Origin: Salipaludibacillus keqinensis | GTDB taxonomy: Bacteria; Bacillota; Bacilli; Bacillales; Salisediminibacteriaceae | Length of the DNA stretch: 64,000 bases | Reading direction: 5' to 3' | NCBI RefSeq assembly: GCF_003226325.1 | Contig: NZ_PDOD01000001.1 | Location: forward strand, 744,001 to 808,000 | Part shown: positions 41,787-50,964 of the stretch, in pieces | Layout of the letters: the number at the start of each line of letters is the position of its first letter | How positions within the stretch are numbered: the first letter of the stretch is position 1 | The notes under the pieces: model-generated | What the model saw: only the letters and a program-made list of their open reading frames with translations | Told to the model about the DNA's origin: nothing | The model's database searches: none | Position numbers and translations under genes: made by a program

Positions 41787-42668
41787 TGTGTTGTAAGAGT
41801 TTTGTTTTACAGGGATCCAGATTTCACTTTTAAATGTAGGTGATTCAAAGTCCTTATCTTCGTTCCATAGAATTTCAGGTCCCTCTGTTTGTTCGAAGTT
41901 AGAGGATGGAAACCATTCGGAATAAATCCGTCCCCAGACGTCTTGCAAGGTTTCAGGAAAAGGTCCGATTGCTTCAAAGACAGCCCAAGTGGTAGCGGGG
42001 ACTTCAAGGATGTTGAAATGATCCGGACGCATACTAGATGTTGCTACTCCAATAAAATGATCTAGCCCTCCTTTTTCTTCCATTCTTTCTTCAGAGAAGT
42101 TTGTGGAGGCACTTATTATTCCTTTCGGCTCCACATTAGATAAGGATTTAAGTTCCTTTATAGACTGACTATCTAATTCTTTCCACATCTTTTCGATCTC
42201 TGGATTGACTCCACTAAAAATGATTGGCACTCTCTTCATCATTCCAGCAATACGAAAGGATTTTTTTTCAACTATTCGATAATTCATTTCATTTCCTCCT
42301 TCAATCGTTAATTGGAAGGTCATTGGCGGATAAGCTTTAAGAGGATGGCCATGATTCCTTGCTGCTGACGGAGTAATGCCGTGGACTTTTTGAAAGGCCC
42401 GTGCAAAAGAATCAGCAGAATGAAATCCATAAGTCACCGCAATATCAATGATTCTCCTATTGGAGTTTTCCAATGCGAAAGCAGCAAGGGTCAGGCGTCT
42501 ACGACGAATGTATTCTGACAGAGCAATCCCAGAGAGAAATGAAAACATTCTTTTAAAGTGATACTCGGAGCAGTAAGCACGTTTAGCAACTTCTTTATAG
42601 TCAATCTCATTTGTTAGATTTTTCTCTATATAATTTAGCGCCTCATTCATATGTTTTAGCAAATTCAT
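41784..42668 (-). CDS. AraC-family regulator with GyrI-like effector domain
   Basis: 294 residues. N-terminal double HTH (~8-105): [20 protein letters not shown] and [20 protein letters not shown] with [11 protein letters not shown]. The C-terminal GyrI/SOUL-like effector domain (~130-290) starts [20 protein letters not shown] and ends EIWIPVK. Layout of SoxS/Rob-type multidrug sensors such as B. subtilis YdeE/BltR-type proteins. GGGAGGTC ribosome site. Targets unknown. Confidence 0.9.
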   Translation of the reverse strand: MNLLKHMNEALNYIEKNLTNEIDYKEVAKRAYCSEYHFKRMFSFLSGIALSEYIRRRRLTLAAFALENSNRRIIDIAVTYGFHSADSFARAFQKVHGITPSAARNHGHPLKAYPPMTFQLTIEGGNEMNYRIVEKKSFRIAGMMKRVPIIFSGVNPEIEKMWKELDSQSIKELKSLSNVEPKGIISASTNFSEERMEEKGGLDHFIGVATSSMRPDHFNILEVPATTWAVFEAIGPFPETLQDVWGRIYSEWFPSSNFEQTEGPEILWNEDKDFESPTFKSEIWIPVKQNSYNT

Positions 42669-42803
42669 TCTATGACCTCCCGTAGCTAATAGAATATCAG
42701 GTATTGACTAGAGTCATCCGATATTTCATGCACAAGAATGTAGGGTAGCATCCATCTTCATTATAACAGTGTCAAATTACAGAATTTAAAAATATTGTAT
42801 AGT

Positions 42804-42853
42804 ATGTCACGCCGTGATATACTCACACCATGATATATATCACGGCGTGACAT
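42804..42853. promoter_or_regulatory. Double-palindrome operator of the PadR gene
   Basis: Two perfect 18-bp arms, ATGTCACGCCGTGATATA (42804-42821) and its complement (42836-42853), spaced by 14 bases. Each arm is itself a palindrome (TCACG-S-CGTGA). It ends 17 bases before the PadR start codon; a TATAGT-like -10 lies at its left edge. Confidence 0.75.
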
Positions 42854-42870
42854 ATAAAAGGAGGAAGGAT

Positions 42871-43209
42871 ATGACCGCACCTACTGATAAAGTGATCAAA
42901 AAATACGTGCCCATGTCCGAAACAGCTTTTTACATTTTATTAAGTTTGTTTAAACAACCGCAGCACGGTTATGGCATCGTGAAATACGTTGAGGATATTA
43001 CATCAGGCCGGTTGAAGCTTGGTTCAGGCACCGTGTACGGGACGATTACGAAAATGCTAAAAGATCATTTAATCGTCGTTTATGCTAATGAAGAACGAAA
43101 AAAAACCTACGAGATTACCGAGCTGGGGAACGAGATTATTCAACGGGAGATGACTCGGCTTGAAGAGTTGTATACAAATGCTATGGCACACCGGGGGGAG
43201 AAGAAATGA
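42871..43209 (+). CDS. PadR-family transcriptional regulator
   Basis: 112 residues from ATG 42871 (AAAGGAGGAAGGAT; frame extends upstream through the operator). Winged helix: AFYILLSLFKQPQHGYGIVKYV (partly LLSLFKQPQHGYGIV), GSGTVYGTITKMLKDHLI (~51-68) and KKTYEITELGNEII (~79-92). It overlaps the DUF2812 gene by 4 bases (ATGA). Likely autorepressor at the double palindrome. Confidence 0.92.
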   Translation: MTAPTDKVIKKYVPMSETAFYILLSLFKQPQHGYGIVKYVEDITSGRLKLGSGTVYGTITKMLKDHLIVVYANEERKKTYEITELGNEIIQREMTRLEELYTNAMAHRGEKK

Positions 43210-44387
43210 GTTATACACATTTTTGGAAACCGTTTTGGAGCTATCACATTCAAAGCACGGAGCATTGGGTAGGAGAGATGTCCAAAAAGGGATACACACT
43301 GACGCATTTTCAACCTAAATTAAGTCGCTTTACCTTTAGTGAGGAAGCGTCACCTCACGAAACATTTGCGATCTCCTTTGATCGGAGTAAGCAGCATCCT
43401 CTACCTAAAGCGCTTGAGGCAGACGGGTGGGAAGTGGTGAATAAAAAAAGAAAATGGGCCGTTTATGGGAATACTAAGCAAAAGGATGAAGTAAAGACGT
43501 CCATTGTGCGAGACAATTTAGAATCAAGAAACAGCAAAATCTCCATGTTCTGGTGGGCATATTTCCTGTACATGATTTTCTCTATTTCTCTGCAAGCCTC
43601 GTTACTTATTCCTCTCTATTTAAGCAACGACTCGTTTACGGTGACCCGCGTTGAGAGCCCGATGTGGATCCTCACGTATTTCATGGCTGCCGTCCAGATG
43701 GGTGTGACGATCATAGGGATTTATTCTCTCATTGCGCTCAAGAAAGAATCGAGGCGTTTATCAGAGGAGGTTACTCAATCGCAACTTTTGGAGGATTCTA
43801 CAGATAAACCAGTAACTCTATCAGGGGAAAGGCGAACCAAGTTTAAAGTTGGCTGGATGTATGCTCCGGACAAAATTGAAACGTGGCTGGAAGAGAAAGA
43901 ACAATCCGGATGGCATCTTATCCATGTGAATAAAGGAGGTGTTAAGTTTCAGTTTGAAAGATCAGACAAAAATCTCTATGCGTACAGCGTCCTTTTTGAA
44001 GGGAGAGCGGACAGAAACGCTCACGCATTTCACAGTGAAGCGGGGTGGGAGCGAGTGTATGTCTCAGGTTCTTCTTGGCAGCAATGGTCGATCTGGCGAC
44101 AAGCCTACTCAGAAGAAATGGAAAAACCTGAGATCAATGACGATCTTGAGAGCAAGCAACGAGCAGCCATGAGTGTAGCAAAAATTTATACGTTGATGTT
44201 CTCGCCAATCATTGTTTTATTCGGTTTTAACTTCTTTTCATTTATGCTTCCAAATGCTTTGGAGCAAGGATATTTTTCCCTTTCAGGAATTGAACGATTC
44301 AATACAACGATCTTTCCTCTTGCCATGTCCGTGTTTTTAATAAGTATTCTGCGAGCATGGGCTTACTATTTTAGGGTAAGAAGTTAA
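43206..44387 (+). CDS. DUF2812-domain membrane protein
   Basis: 393 residues with two DUF2812 units, each about 95 residues: HIQSTEHWVGEMSKKGYTL (~15-33) and PDKIETWLEEKEQSGWHLIH (~219-238), both about the form WLEEMSKKGWxL. Helices at ~115-140, ~155-180, ~335-360 and ~370-390. The PadR-DUF2812 pair is a standard operon in Firmicutes; the protein's function is unknown. Translationally coupled to PadR. Confidence 0.85.
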   Translation: MSYTHFWKPFWSYHIQSTEHWVGEMSKKGYTLTHFQPKLSRFTFSEEASPHETFAISFDRSKQHPLPKALEADGWEVVNKKRKWAVYGNTKQKDEVKTSIVRDNLESRNSKISMFWWAYFLYMIFSISLQASLLIPLYLSNDSFTVTRVESPMWILTYFMAAVQMGVTIIGIYSLIALKKESRRLSEEVTQSQLLEDSTDKPVTLSGERRTKFKVGWMYAPDKIETWLEEKEQSGWHLIHVNKGGVKFQFERSDKNLYAYSVLFEGRADRNAHAFHSEAGWERVYVSGSSWQQWSIWRQAYSEEMEKPEINDDLESKQRAAMSVAKIYTLMFSPIIVLFGFNFFSFMLPNALEQGYFSLSGIERFNTTIFPLAMSVFLISILRAWAYYFRVRS

Positions 44388-44514
44388 TAGGAGATGAAGT
44401 AAAAACCTCTGGAACGGGTCATAGGTATTTTTTCAATAGTGTTAAAGTAAAATTAAAGGGAATAGAAGAAGGATTAGCTCGCTTAATTGAATTGCATAAT
44501 AAGAACGAATGAAA
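44380..44514 (+). pseudogene. Possible C-terminal gene fragment
   Basis: An open stretch without start codon, downstream of the DUF2812 gene, ends at TGA 44512 and encodes VKVKLKGIEEGLARLIELHN then KNE. It looks protein-like but has no ribosome site. May be a remnant or chance. Confidence 0.2.
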
Positions 44515-44578
44515 TGACTTTTCATGAAGTGTGAAGAAATACATCGAATTTCAATTGTGCGAGAGAGGAGTGTTTTTT

Positions 44579-45544
44579 ATGAAGAAAATTGGTGTGTTAA
44601 CGTCTGGCGGGGACTCCCAAGGCATGAATAGTGCGATCCGTGCTGTAGTTAGGACAGGACTTGCTCGTGGCTTTGAGGTTGTCGGAATTAGAAGAGGCTA
44701 TAACGGTCTCATAGAAAAAGATTTTACTACACTAGGATCAAAAGATGTTGGAGACATCCTTTATCGTGGCGGTACGTTTCTGCAATCCGCCCGTTCCGAA
44801 GAATTTCGAACTGAAGAAGGACAAATGAAAGCTGTAAATAATTTGAAAGAAGCGGGGATCGAATACCTCGTAGTCATTGGCGGCGACGGGAGTTATCGTG
44901 GAGCAGCTAAGCTTAGTGAACAAGGCATTAAAACATATGGTCTGCCAGGGACAATCGATAATGATATCCCGCTAACTGAGTATACAATTGGGTTTGATAC
45001 GACGTTGAATGTAGTGATGGAAGCTATTGGAAACCTGAGAGATACGATGAGCAGCCACGAACGTGTAAGTGTTATTGAAGTGATGGGAAGAGATTCTGGT
45101 GATATTGCGCTTCACGCTGGGATCGCCAGTGGCGTGGATGCGATCTTAGTCCCTGAATTGCCGTGGGATATTAAAGAAACTTCTGAAAAACTAAGAAGTG
45201 GTTTCAGTCGTGGGAAAACACACAGTATTGTGATGGTTGCTGAAGGTGTAGGGAAAGCCGAAAATATTGCTCATCTGATTAAAGAATATAGCGGACTGGA
45301 TACAAGATCGACTGTACTAGGGCATATCCAACGAGGAGGAACCCCTTCAGCATTTGACCGCATTTTTACGAGTCGAATGGGTCACAAAGTCGTTGAACTA
45401 ATGGAAAAGGACATTTATGGTGTGGCGCTAGGCATGGAAAAAAATGAAATAACCTATCATTCATTTGAAGATATCTTTGCAGGGAGAGAAACGAAGAAAG
45501 CATTAAATAAGAAGTTATATCAAGTTTTTGAGGACCTTATCTAA
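44579..45544 (+). CDS. pfkA: 6-phosphofructokinase (ATP type)
   Basis: 321 residues from ATG 44579 (GAGAGGAGTGTTTTTT; the earlier in-frame start at 44531 lacks a site). ATP site GVLTSGGDSQGMNSAIRAVV (~4-23) has Gln where PfkA usually has Pro. Catalytic PGTIDNDIPLTEYTIGFDTTLN (partly PGTIDNDI, ~121-128; D at ~127), MGRDSGDIAL (~169-178), and LGHIQRGGTPSAFDR (~244-258). Commits fructose-6-phosphate to glycolysis. The genuine pfkA of Bacillus lies with pykA; here the gene is alone, so it may be a paralogue. Confidence 0.88.
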   Translation: MKKIGVLTSGGDSQGMNSAIRAVVRTGLARGFEVVGIRRGYNGLIEKDFTTLGSKDVGDILYRGGTFLQSARSEEFRTEEGQMKAVNNLKEAGIEYLVVIGGDGSYRGAAKLSEQGIKTYGLPGTIDNDIPLTEYTIGFDTTLNVVMEAIGNLRDTMSSHERVSVIEVMGRDSGDIALHAGIASGVDAILVPELPWDIKETSEKLRSGFSRGKTHSIVMVAEGVGKAENIAHLIKEYSGLDTRSTVLGHIQRGGTPSAFDRIFTSRMGHKVVELMEKDIYGVALGMEKNEITYHSFEDIFAGRETKKALNKKLYQVFEDLI

Positions 45545-45573
45545 CTAACTGAAAATCTGTCAATAACCATAGA

Positions 45574-45618
45574 AAGTTCTGATCTCATCTATCATACGAG
45601 GTCAGAGCTTTTTTTATA
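45574..45618 (+). terminator. Terminator after phosphofructokinase
   Basis: AGTTCTGA-CTC / GAG-TCAGAGCT stem followed by T7. Confidence 0.75.
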
Positions 45619-45642
45619 ACTGTGTAGAAGTAACCGATATCC

Positions 45643-45660
45643 AGTTCATGTTCAGTTCAT
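45643..45660 (+). promoter_or_regulatory. Direct-repeat response-regulator site, copy 1
   Basis: AGTTCAT-N4-AGTTCAT, repeats 11 bp apart as expected for OmpR-type dimers, upstream of the YhgE/Pip gene. The same element lies at 50666-50683 before the alarmone synthetase operon. The candidate binder is the response regulator at 48529. Confidence 0.6.
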
Positions 45661-45758
45661 ATTCCCGTGATAGGATGTCCCAGTGTTGGTTGAAGTGAAG
45701 TAGCTGTAGGCTTCTACTAGCGTGGTAAAAAGATGTACTGTATGGAGGAATTTAACGA

Positions 45759-48434
45759 ATGAAACAAGCTTGGAATATATTTAAGCAGGATGTAATGAAT
45801 ATTAAACGGGTGCCTCTCGTAGGTATACTTCTTATTGGACTGGCCATTCTTCCTTCCTTGTATGCGTGGTTCAATCTAAGTGCCTCGTGGGACCCTTATG
45901 ATAATACGGAAGGAATCCAGGTCGCGGTAGTGAACGAAGATGAAGGCGCCTATATCGAGGGAGAATTCGTCAACGTCGGCAAAGAATTGGCAGAGAATCT
46001 CCAAGATAACGAAAATTTCGGCTGGACCTTTGTTGAAAAGGAGGAAGCGGAAAGAGGGGTAAAATACGGAGACTATTATGCCAGCGTTTATATTGATGAC
46101 TCTTTCTCTGAAGACCTGTCAAGTGTGGTTTCTGGTGATCCCATTTCTGCCGAAGTCCATTTTCAGGTTAATGAAAAGATCAATGCTATTGCACCTAAGA
46201 TGACGTCTACGGGCGCATCTGCGATCGTTAAAGAAATGAATGATGAATTTATTGAAGAAACATCCAGAACGATGTTTCAAGAGTTCGACAGGCTCGGAAT
46301 ACAGCTGGAGGAAGAACTTCCTACTTTCCGTAAAATAAAACAAACCGTGTATGACCTTGAATCTCGTTTTCCTGAAATCAATGAGTTTGCAGAGAAAGTG
46401 ATTGCGCTCGATGAGGACTGGGGAACGATTGACGATCATGTGAATCAGTTTCTGGAACTACGAGACCTTAGTCCGCAGATTGATGAAGGAACGGAACAAA
46501 TCCTTGAGCTTGAGAGGCGCCTCCCAGAAATCAACCAACTAGGACAAGGCGTTCTTCAGCTAGAAGAGGAAATCACAGACATGGATGATGCTATGGCAGA
46601 TGTGCATCAAATAAACGATAGGTTTTTCGAAATTTCTGAACTTCTTGATGAAGCGTTGAGCGGTGCCCAGCAGGCACAGGTAACGATTAATCAAGCCCAA
46701 GAAGTATTGCCAGAAGTAGAAAAAAGAGCAGACTCTATGGAAGAATATGCAGAGGCCTTGTCTGTATTCATAGATGAAGCGGAAGGTGCCGTTGAACCGG
46801 TTATTGATACAGTCGCCCAGCAAGCGCTTTTTGCAGGACAGACAGCCGCATCGGCAGAACAAGCACTGGCAATGGTAGACGAAGAAGCTGGAGAAAAGTC
46901 AGAAGAAATTCTTCATGATTTAGACAAGCAGCTTACGACTCATATAGAAGTGCTAGAAAATGCGGTTGATTTGTATAGCTCTATTTATGACTATTCTGAA
47001 AATGAGGAACTACTAGAAGTCATGGATCAGATAACCATGATGATCGAGCAACTTCAAGATTTTCAGATAGAAGTTCACGAGACGTTAACTAAGCTTGAAG
47101 CTGGGGAGATGCCGGGAGAAAGCCAAATTGAAGATCTCAGGATGAGTGCTGATAGCGCTGAACAAAAGGCCGAGGACCTTTACTCGTTTTTAACGAATGA
47201 AGGGACTGAACGAACTGAAAGAGCCGTTGATCACTTACGATCCGAATTAACTGCTGCTGGAGAATCGTTCGATGAAAGTTATCTAGCTTTACAGTCGATC
47301 GAAGAAACTTTAGAGCATGCTGAAAAGCTAGCGGTTCAAGGTGAAGAAAGTATTGAAGAACAGAGGAACAGGCTCCCTGAAATTCAAGAACGAATCAATG
47401 AACTGACGGAAACAATAGAAGAAAGTCTTCCTGTTCTAATCGATGCCGTTGAGTCAGCGGGAGGCTTTGTTCGTAACGACCTGCCTGTCATTGAAGGGAA
47501 GATTTATCAGGCAGGGGATTTCATTCGAGACGATCTCCCTGAAGTGGAAGAAGACTATCGAATGCTTGCCGAACTATTAGAAGAAAACATGCCACAAGTG
47601 GAAGAATCAGTAGACGAACTTGCTAAGTTTTCTAGAAATGAACTGCCAGACATGGAAGGAAACCTAGGTGAGGTGGCAGATCAAATCCGTGACATTGAAG
47701 AGAGGGATCGTCTGAATGAGTTGATTTCTGTCCTTCGGAATGACCTTGATGAGGAAAGTGAGTTCTTTTCAAACCCAGTCAATTTAGTCGAAGAACAACT
47801 TTTCCCAATCCCGAACTACGGATCAGCCAATGCAGCCTTCTACACTGCATTAAGCCTTTGGGTCGGTGCTTTACTGTTGTCAAACTTGATCAGCACCAAT
47901 CTCCATTCAGTCGATCGCCGTCCAGAATTCACCCTCCGTTCTATTTATCTAGGAAGAATGATCCTCTTTCTAATCGTAGGCGTGCTACAAGGACTGATTG
48001 TAAGTATTGGAAATTTGACACTTCTAGGTGTTTACGCAAATAATCCATTCTTGTTTGTTTTGTTTTCAATCTTCATAGGCATAGTATTTATGACCATGGT
48101 CTACACACTGGCTTCTATCCTTGGAAATATTGGGAAAGCGCTGGCGATTATTCTGCTTGTTCTTCAACTTTCCGGTGGGGGAGGTACATTTCCTATTGAA
48201 GTGGCACCGCCGTTTTTCCAACAAATTAATCCGTTTCTTCCTTTTACGTACGCGATTAATTTACTCAGGGAAGCTATAGGTGGTGTCATTCCTGCGCTTG
48301 TTTGGCAGAACATGATCATCTTGACAGGTTTCTGGGTGTTAACACTCGTTGCTGGACTTCTGTTAAAACCTTTGCTCGCGCCAAGAATTGAAAAAACGTA
48401 TGAGAAATCAAAATCAAGTCGTCTGGTAGAATAA
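45759..48434 (+). CDS. YhgE/Pip-domain membrane protein
   Basis: 891 residues. N-terminal helix and motif GLAILPSLYAWFNLSASWDP (~27-46) followed by VAVVNEDEGA (~56-65) mark the YhgE/Pip family. Residues ~150-690 are a large extracellular region of acidic coiled coil with repeated ExRxPEINEL-like units. Five helices close the protein (~700-885), with YGSANAAFYTALSLWVGALL and LSGGGGTFPIEVAPPFFQ (partial). Related to phage-receptor Pip and ESX-linked YukE exporters; function in envelope stress or phage adsorption. A two-component system follows directly. Confidence 0.88.
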   Translation: MKQAWNIFKQDVMNIKRVPLVGILLIGLAILPSLYAWFNLSASWDPYDNTEGIQVAVVNEDEGAYIEGEFVNVGKELAENLQDNENFGWTFVEKEEAERGVKYGDYYASVYIDDSFSEDLSSVVSGDPISAEVHFQVNEKINAIAPKMTSTGASAIVKEMNDEFIEETSRTMFQEFDRLGIQLEEELPTFRKIKQTVYDLESRFPEINEFAEKVIALDEDWGTIDDHVNQFLELRDLSPQIDEGTEQILELERRLPEINQLGQGVLQLEEEITDMDDAMADVHQINDRFFEISELLDEALSGAQQAQVTINQAQEVLPEVEKRADSMEEYAEALSVFIDEAEGAVEPVIDTVAQQALFAGQTAASAEQALAMVDEEAGEKSEEILHDLDKQLTTHIEVLENAVDLYSSIYDYSENEELLEVMDQITMMIEQLQDFQIEVHETLTKLEAGEMPGESQIEDLRMSADSAEQKAEDLYSFLTNEGTERTERAVDHLRSELTAAGESFDESYLALQSIEETLEHAEKLAVQGEESIEEQRNRLPEIQERINELTETIEESLPVLIDAVESAGGFVRNDLPVIEGKIYQAGDFIRDDLPEVEEDYRMLAELLEENMPQVEESVDELAKFSRNELPDMEGNLGEVADQIRDIEERDRLNELISVLRNDLDEESEFFSNPVNLVEEQLFPIPNYGSANAAFYTALSLWVGALLLSNLISTNLHSVDRRPEFTLRSIYLGRMILFLIVGVLQGLIVSIGNLTLLGVYANNPFLFVLFSIFIGIVFMTMVYTLASILGNIGKALAIILLVLQLSGGGGTFPIEVAPPFFQQINPFLPFTYAINLLREAIGGVIPALVWQNMIILTGFWVLTLVAGLLLKPLLAPRIEKTYEKSKSSRLVE

Positions 48435-48528
48435 CGCTGAGATAGGGAGATCATTCCCGTTTTTGTTGAGAGGTGCTACTATTAGAAAAGACAAAGGTTA
48501 CTACAATTAGTAGAAAGGCTGGGACGCA

Positions 48529-49197
48529 ATGAATACGATTTTAGTCGCTGATGATGACGCACATATTCGGAAATTGATGAGGCTGTACCTTGAAAATAGC
48601 CAGTTCAAAGTGGTCGAAGCTGGAGATGGTCAAGAGGCATTGGATCTTTTGACCAAGGAAACCATTCACTTGGCCATTGTTGATGTGATGATGCCCCGTG
48701 TAGATGGCATTGAGCTAACGGAAGATATTCGCTCGTTTTTAAATATTCCGATTCTTATGGTGACGGCTAAAGGAGAATCACAGGACAAAGTTAGAGGATT
48801 TAATGCGGGCACCGATGACTATCTCGTCAAGCCGTTTGACCCGGTAGAATTAAATTTAAGGGTGAAAGCTCTGTTAAAACGCTATCATAATCACTTGGAA
48901 AACCTTGTGAGAGTAGGAGATGTCTCGATCGATCTAGGTCGTCTTGTGGTAGAATCCCCCTCCGAAACAGTACAATTGAAACGGAAGGAATGTGAACTAT
49001 TATTTATGCTTGCGGGCTCTACTGGTAAAATTTTCACTCGTGCTCAGCTGATTGAGAGAATTTGGGGGTACGACTATGAAGGGGATGAAAGAACAGTAGA
49101 TGTTCATATTAAGCGATTAAGGGAACAACTCGTTCGGTTTCCTGAACTGACCATTTCCACTGTTAGAGGCCTAGGATATCGGCTGGAGGAAACCTGA
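48529..49197 (+). CDS. OmpR-family response regulator
   Basis: 222 residues. Receiver: DDDAHIRKLMRLYLE (~8-22), phosphoacceptor Asp in AIVDVMMPRVDGIEL (~53), Thr in MVTAKGES (~80), Lys in DYLVKPFDP (~101). C-terminal winged helix ends DERTVDVHIKRLREQL and VRGLGYRLE. Its stop overlaps the histidine kinase ATG by one base. Probably acts on the AGTTCAT repeats at 45643 and 50666. Confidence 0.94.
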   Translation: MNTILVADDDAHIRKLMRLYLENSQFKVVEAGDGQEALDLLTKETIHLAIVDVMMPRVDGIELTEDIRSFLNIPILMVTAKGESQDKVRGFNAGTDDYLVKPFDPVELNLRVKALLKRYHNHLENLVRVGDVSIDLGRLVVESPSETVQLKRKECELLFMLAGSTGKIFTRAQLIERIWGYDYEGDERTVDVHIKRLREQLVRFPELTISTVRGLGYRLEET

Positions 49198-50543
49198 TGC
49201 TTAAGAAAAGCCTGTATTTACGTATTGTTGCGACTTTTATTGGTGTCGTGTTAATTAGCTTATTCGTTTCCTATACGATTACCTCTAATGTCTTTCAGCC
49301 CGGAGTGTTGTTTGAAGAGGAAATTACCAATGTTACTAAAGGAGCGGCAAACGTTTTGGAAATGACGGACGTGGAAAATGTCGATGAGATGATAGACACG
49401 CTGAAAGATTTTCATTTCGATGTTCTGATTGTGAATGAAGAAGGGGAGACTTTCACAAATGATCGTCCTTTTGATGTTGACGGAAGTGCTTTTCAAGAGG
49501 TGATCTCTTCGGAGGCAGACGTGCCAGTCGTTTTCCATGAGGATGCTGCTAGAGTGGGAGGGGTCCCCCTTGAAATAGGGCAGGAGCAGTATGCACTATT
49601 TGTTCATATGGATTATGAAGAAGAAGGAGAAGCGATCCGTTACGTCATTTCGATGGCTCTTTTGATTGTGCTGATTTGCGGGAGCTTGCTGATTTTTCTG
49701 GCCTCACGTTACGTCGTTGACCCGATCAAGAAATTAACGACGGCCGCTAAGGAGATGGCAAAGGGGAATTTTTCCATCAGGCTAAAAAACAAAAATAATC
49801 AAGATGAAGTGGGCGAATTGATCCGCAGTTTTAATCATATGGCTTCGGAAGTGGAGCAAATAGATAAAATGAGAGATGATTTTGTGAGCAGCGTGTCTCA
49901 TGAATTTCAATCACCTCTTACCTCTATCAGAGGGTTTACAAAAGCCATTCGGGACGATGTTGTTCCTAAAAAAAACCAAAAAGAATACCTTGATATCATA
50001 TATGAAGAAACACAAAGGCTTTCAAGGTTAAGCGAAAATCTTCTGCAACTTGCTTCTCTTGAATCGGATCATTATCCCCTTAAGCACGTTAAATACCGAC
50101 TCGATGAACAATTTAGACGAGCGGTCCTTGCCACGGAGCCTCTCTGGAAAAAGAAGCAGCTTGGTTTAGAGCTGAACTTGGATTCGGTTGAAGTGAAGGC
50201 AGATGAAGATTTACTAAACCAAGTGTGGGTAAATTTGTTAGCCAACGCTATTAAATATTCCCCTCAAGGTGAAACGTTGACATGCACACTCAAAGAAATT
50301 GGTAAAAACATCGAAGTAAGCATCGAAGATAACGGGAAAGGCATCCCAGAAGAGGAGATTCCTCATTTATTTAACAGGTTTTACAAGGTCGACAAAGCGA
50401 GAAGCAGTTCCATCGAAGGAAATGGCCTGGGGTTATCGATCGTCAAGAAGATTCTTTCCATTCATAACTTTGATATCCAAGTGACAAGCGAACATCATAA
50501 AGGGTCGACCTTCACGGTAGTGATCCCGTTAGATGAAAACTAA
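49197..50543 (+). CDS. Sensor histidine kinase
   Basis: 448 residues. Helix ~8-28, extracellular sensor ~30-145, helix ~150-170, HAMP (~170-222: SRYVVDPIKKLTTAAKEMAK), H box VSSVSHEFQSPLTSIRGF (His ~237), N box NQVWVNLLANAIKYS (~341), G boxes DNGKGIPEEEIP and GNGLGLSIVKKI (~380-415). Classic HisKA-type kinase. Partner of the response regulator at 48529. Confidence 0.94.
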   Translation: MLKKSLYLRIVATFIGVVLISLFVSYTITSNVFQPGVLFEEEITNVTKGAANVLEMTDVENVDEMIDTLKDFHFDVLIVNEEGETFTNDRPFDVDGSAFQEVISSEADVPVVFHEDAARVGGVPLEIGQEQYALFVHMDYEEEGEAIRYVISMALLIVLICGSLLIFLASRYVVDPIKKLTTAAKEMAKGNFSIRLKNKNNQDEVGELIRSFNHMASEVEQIDKMRDDFVSSVSHEFQSPLTSIRGFTKAIRDDVVPKKNQKEYLDIIYEETQRLSRLSENLLQLASLESDHYPLKHVKYRLDEQFRRAVLATEPLWKKKQLGLELNLDSVEVKADEDLLNQVWVNLLANAIKYSPQGETLTCTLKEIGKNIEVSIEDNGKGIPEEEIPHLFNRFYKVDKARSSSIEGNGLGLSIVKKILSIHNFDIQVTSEHHKGSTFTVVIPLDEN

Positions 50544-50607
50544 GCGTCTCCTTGCAGGGGCATGCTGAGTTCATCAACTATAAAGATGAGTATTCAATTA
50601 ACATGTG

Positions 50608-50644
50608 AACCATGTTCTTCACGAGAAGAACATGGTTTTTTTGA
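50608..50644 (+). terminator. Terminator after the two-component system
   Basis: AACCATGTTCTTC / GAAGAACATGGTTTTTTT hairpin, 13-bp arms, T7. Confidence 0.92.
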
Positions 50645-50665
50645 TGATTAAAAAAACCTTTCTCC

Positions 50666-50699
50666 AGTTCATAATGAGTTCATAAACCTTTTATAAAAT
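50666..50699 (+). promoter_or_regulatory. Direct-repeat response-regulator site, copy 2, with -10
   Basis: AGTTCAT (50666-50672), AATG, AGTTCAT (50677-50683), then TATAAA at ~50692. The repeats take the place of the -35 element, as for an OmpR-type activator. It precedes the 50737-53172 gene group. Confidence 0.6.
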
Positions 50700-50736
50700 G
50701 AAGAAGAGAAGCTAAGTGGAAGAGGTGGCATTCAAG

Positions 50737-50922
50737 ATGAATAGATTCAATCAATCATATGATCAAGATAGAGAACTTTCGAATCGTTTCTATAACACGG
50801 AGAGTAACTTCTCTTCTGAGAAAACATCTGTCGAGAAGATCGTTAAATGGCTTAGAAGTCAGGAAGTTCAAGCGGATCTTTGCCCGCGTCCTAAGAAGTC
50901 GACTAGTTCTTGCAGATCGTAG
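50737..50922 (+). CDS. Small hypothetical protein (61 aa)
   Basis: 61 residues from ATG 50737 (AGAGGTGG site). Hydrophilic, starts MNRFNQSYDQDRELSNRF, ends DLCPRPKKSTSSCRS with two Cys. No recognised family. First gene behind the second AGTTCAT operator and 42 bases before the alarmone synthetase. Confidence 0.5.
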   Translation: MNRFNQSYDQDRELSNRFYNTESNFSSEKTSVEKIVKWLRSQEVQADLCPRPKKSTSSCRS

Positions 50923-50964
50923 TATAAGCGCGAATAACCCTAGAAAAAACAGGAGGAAAAGTAA

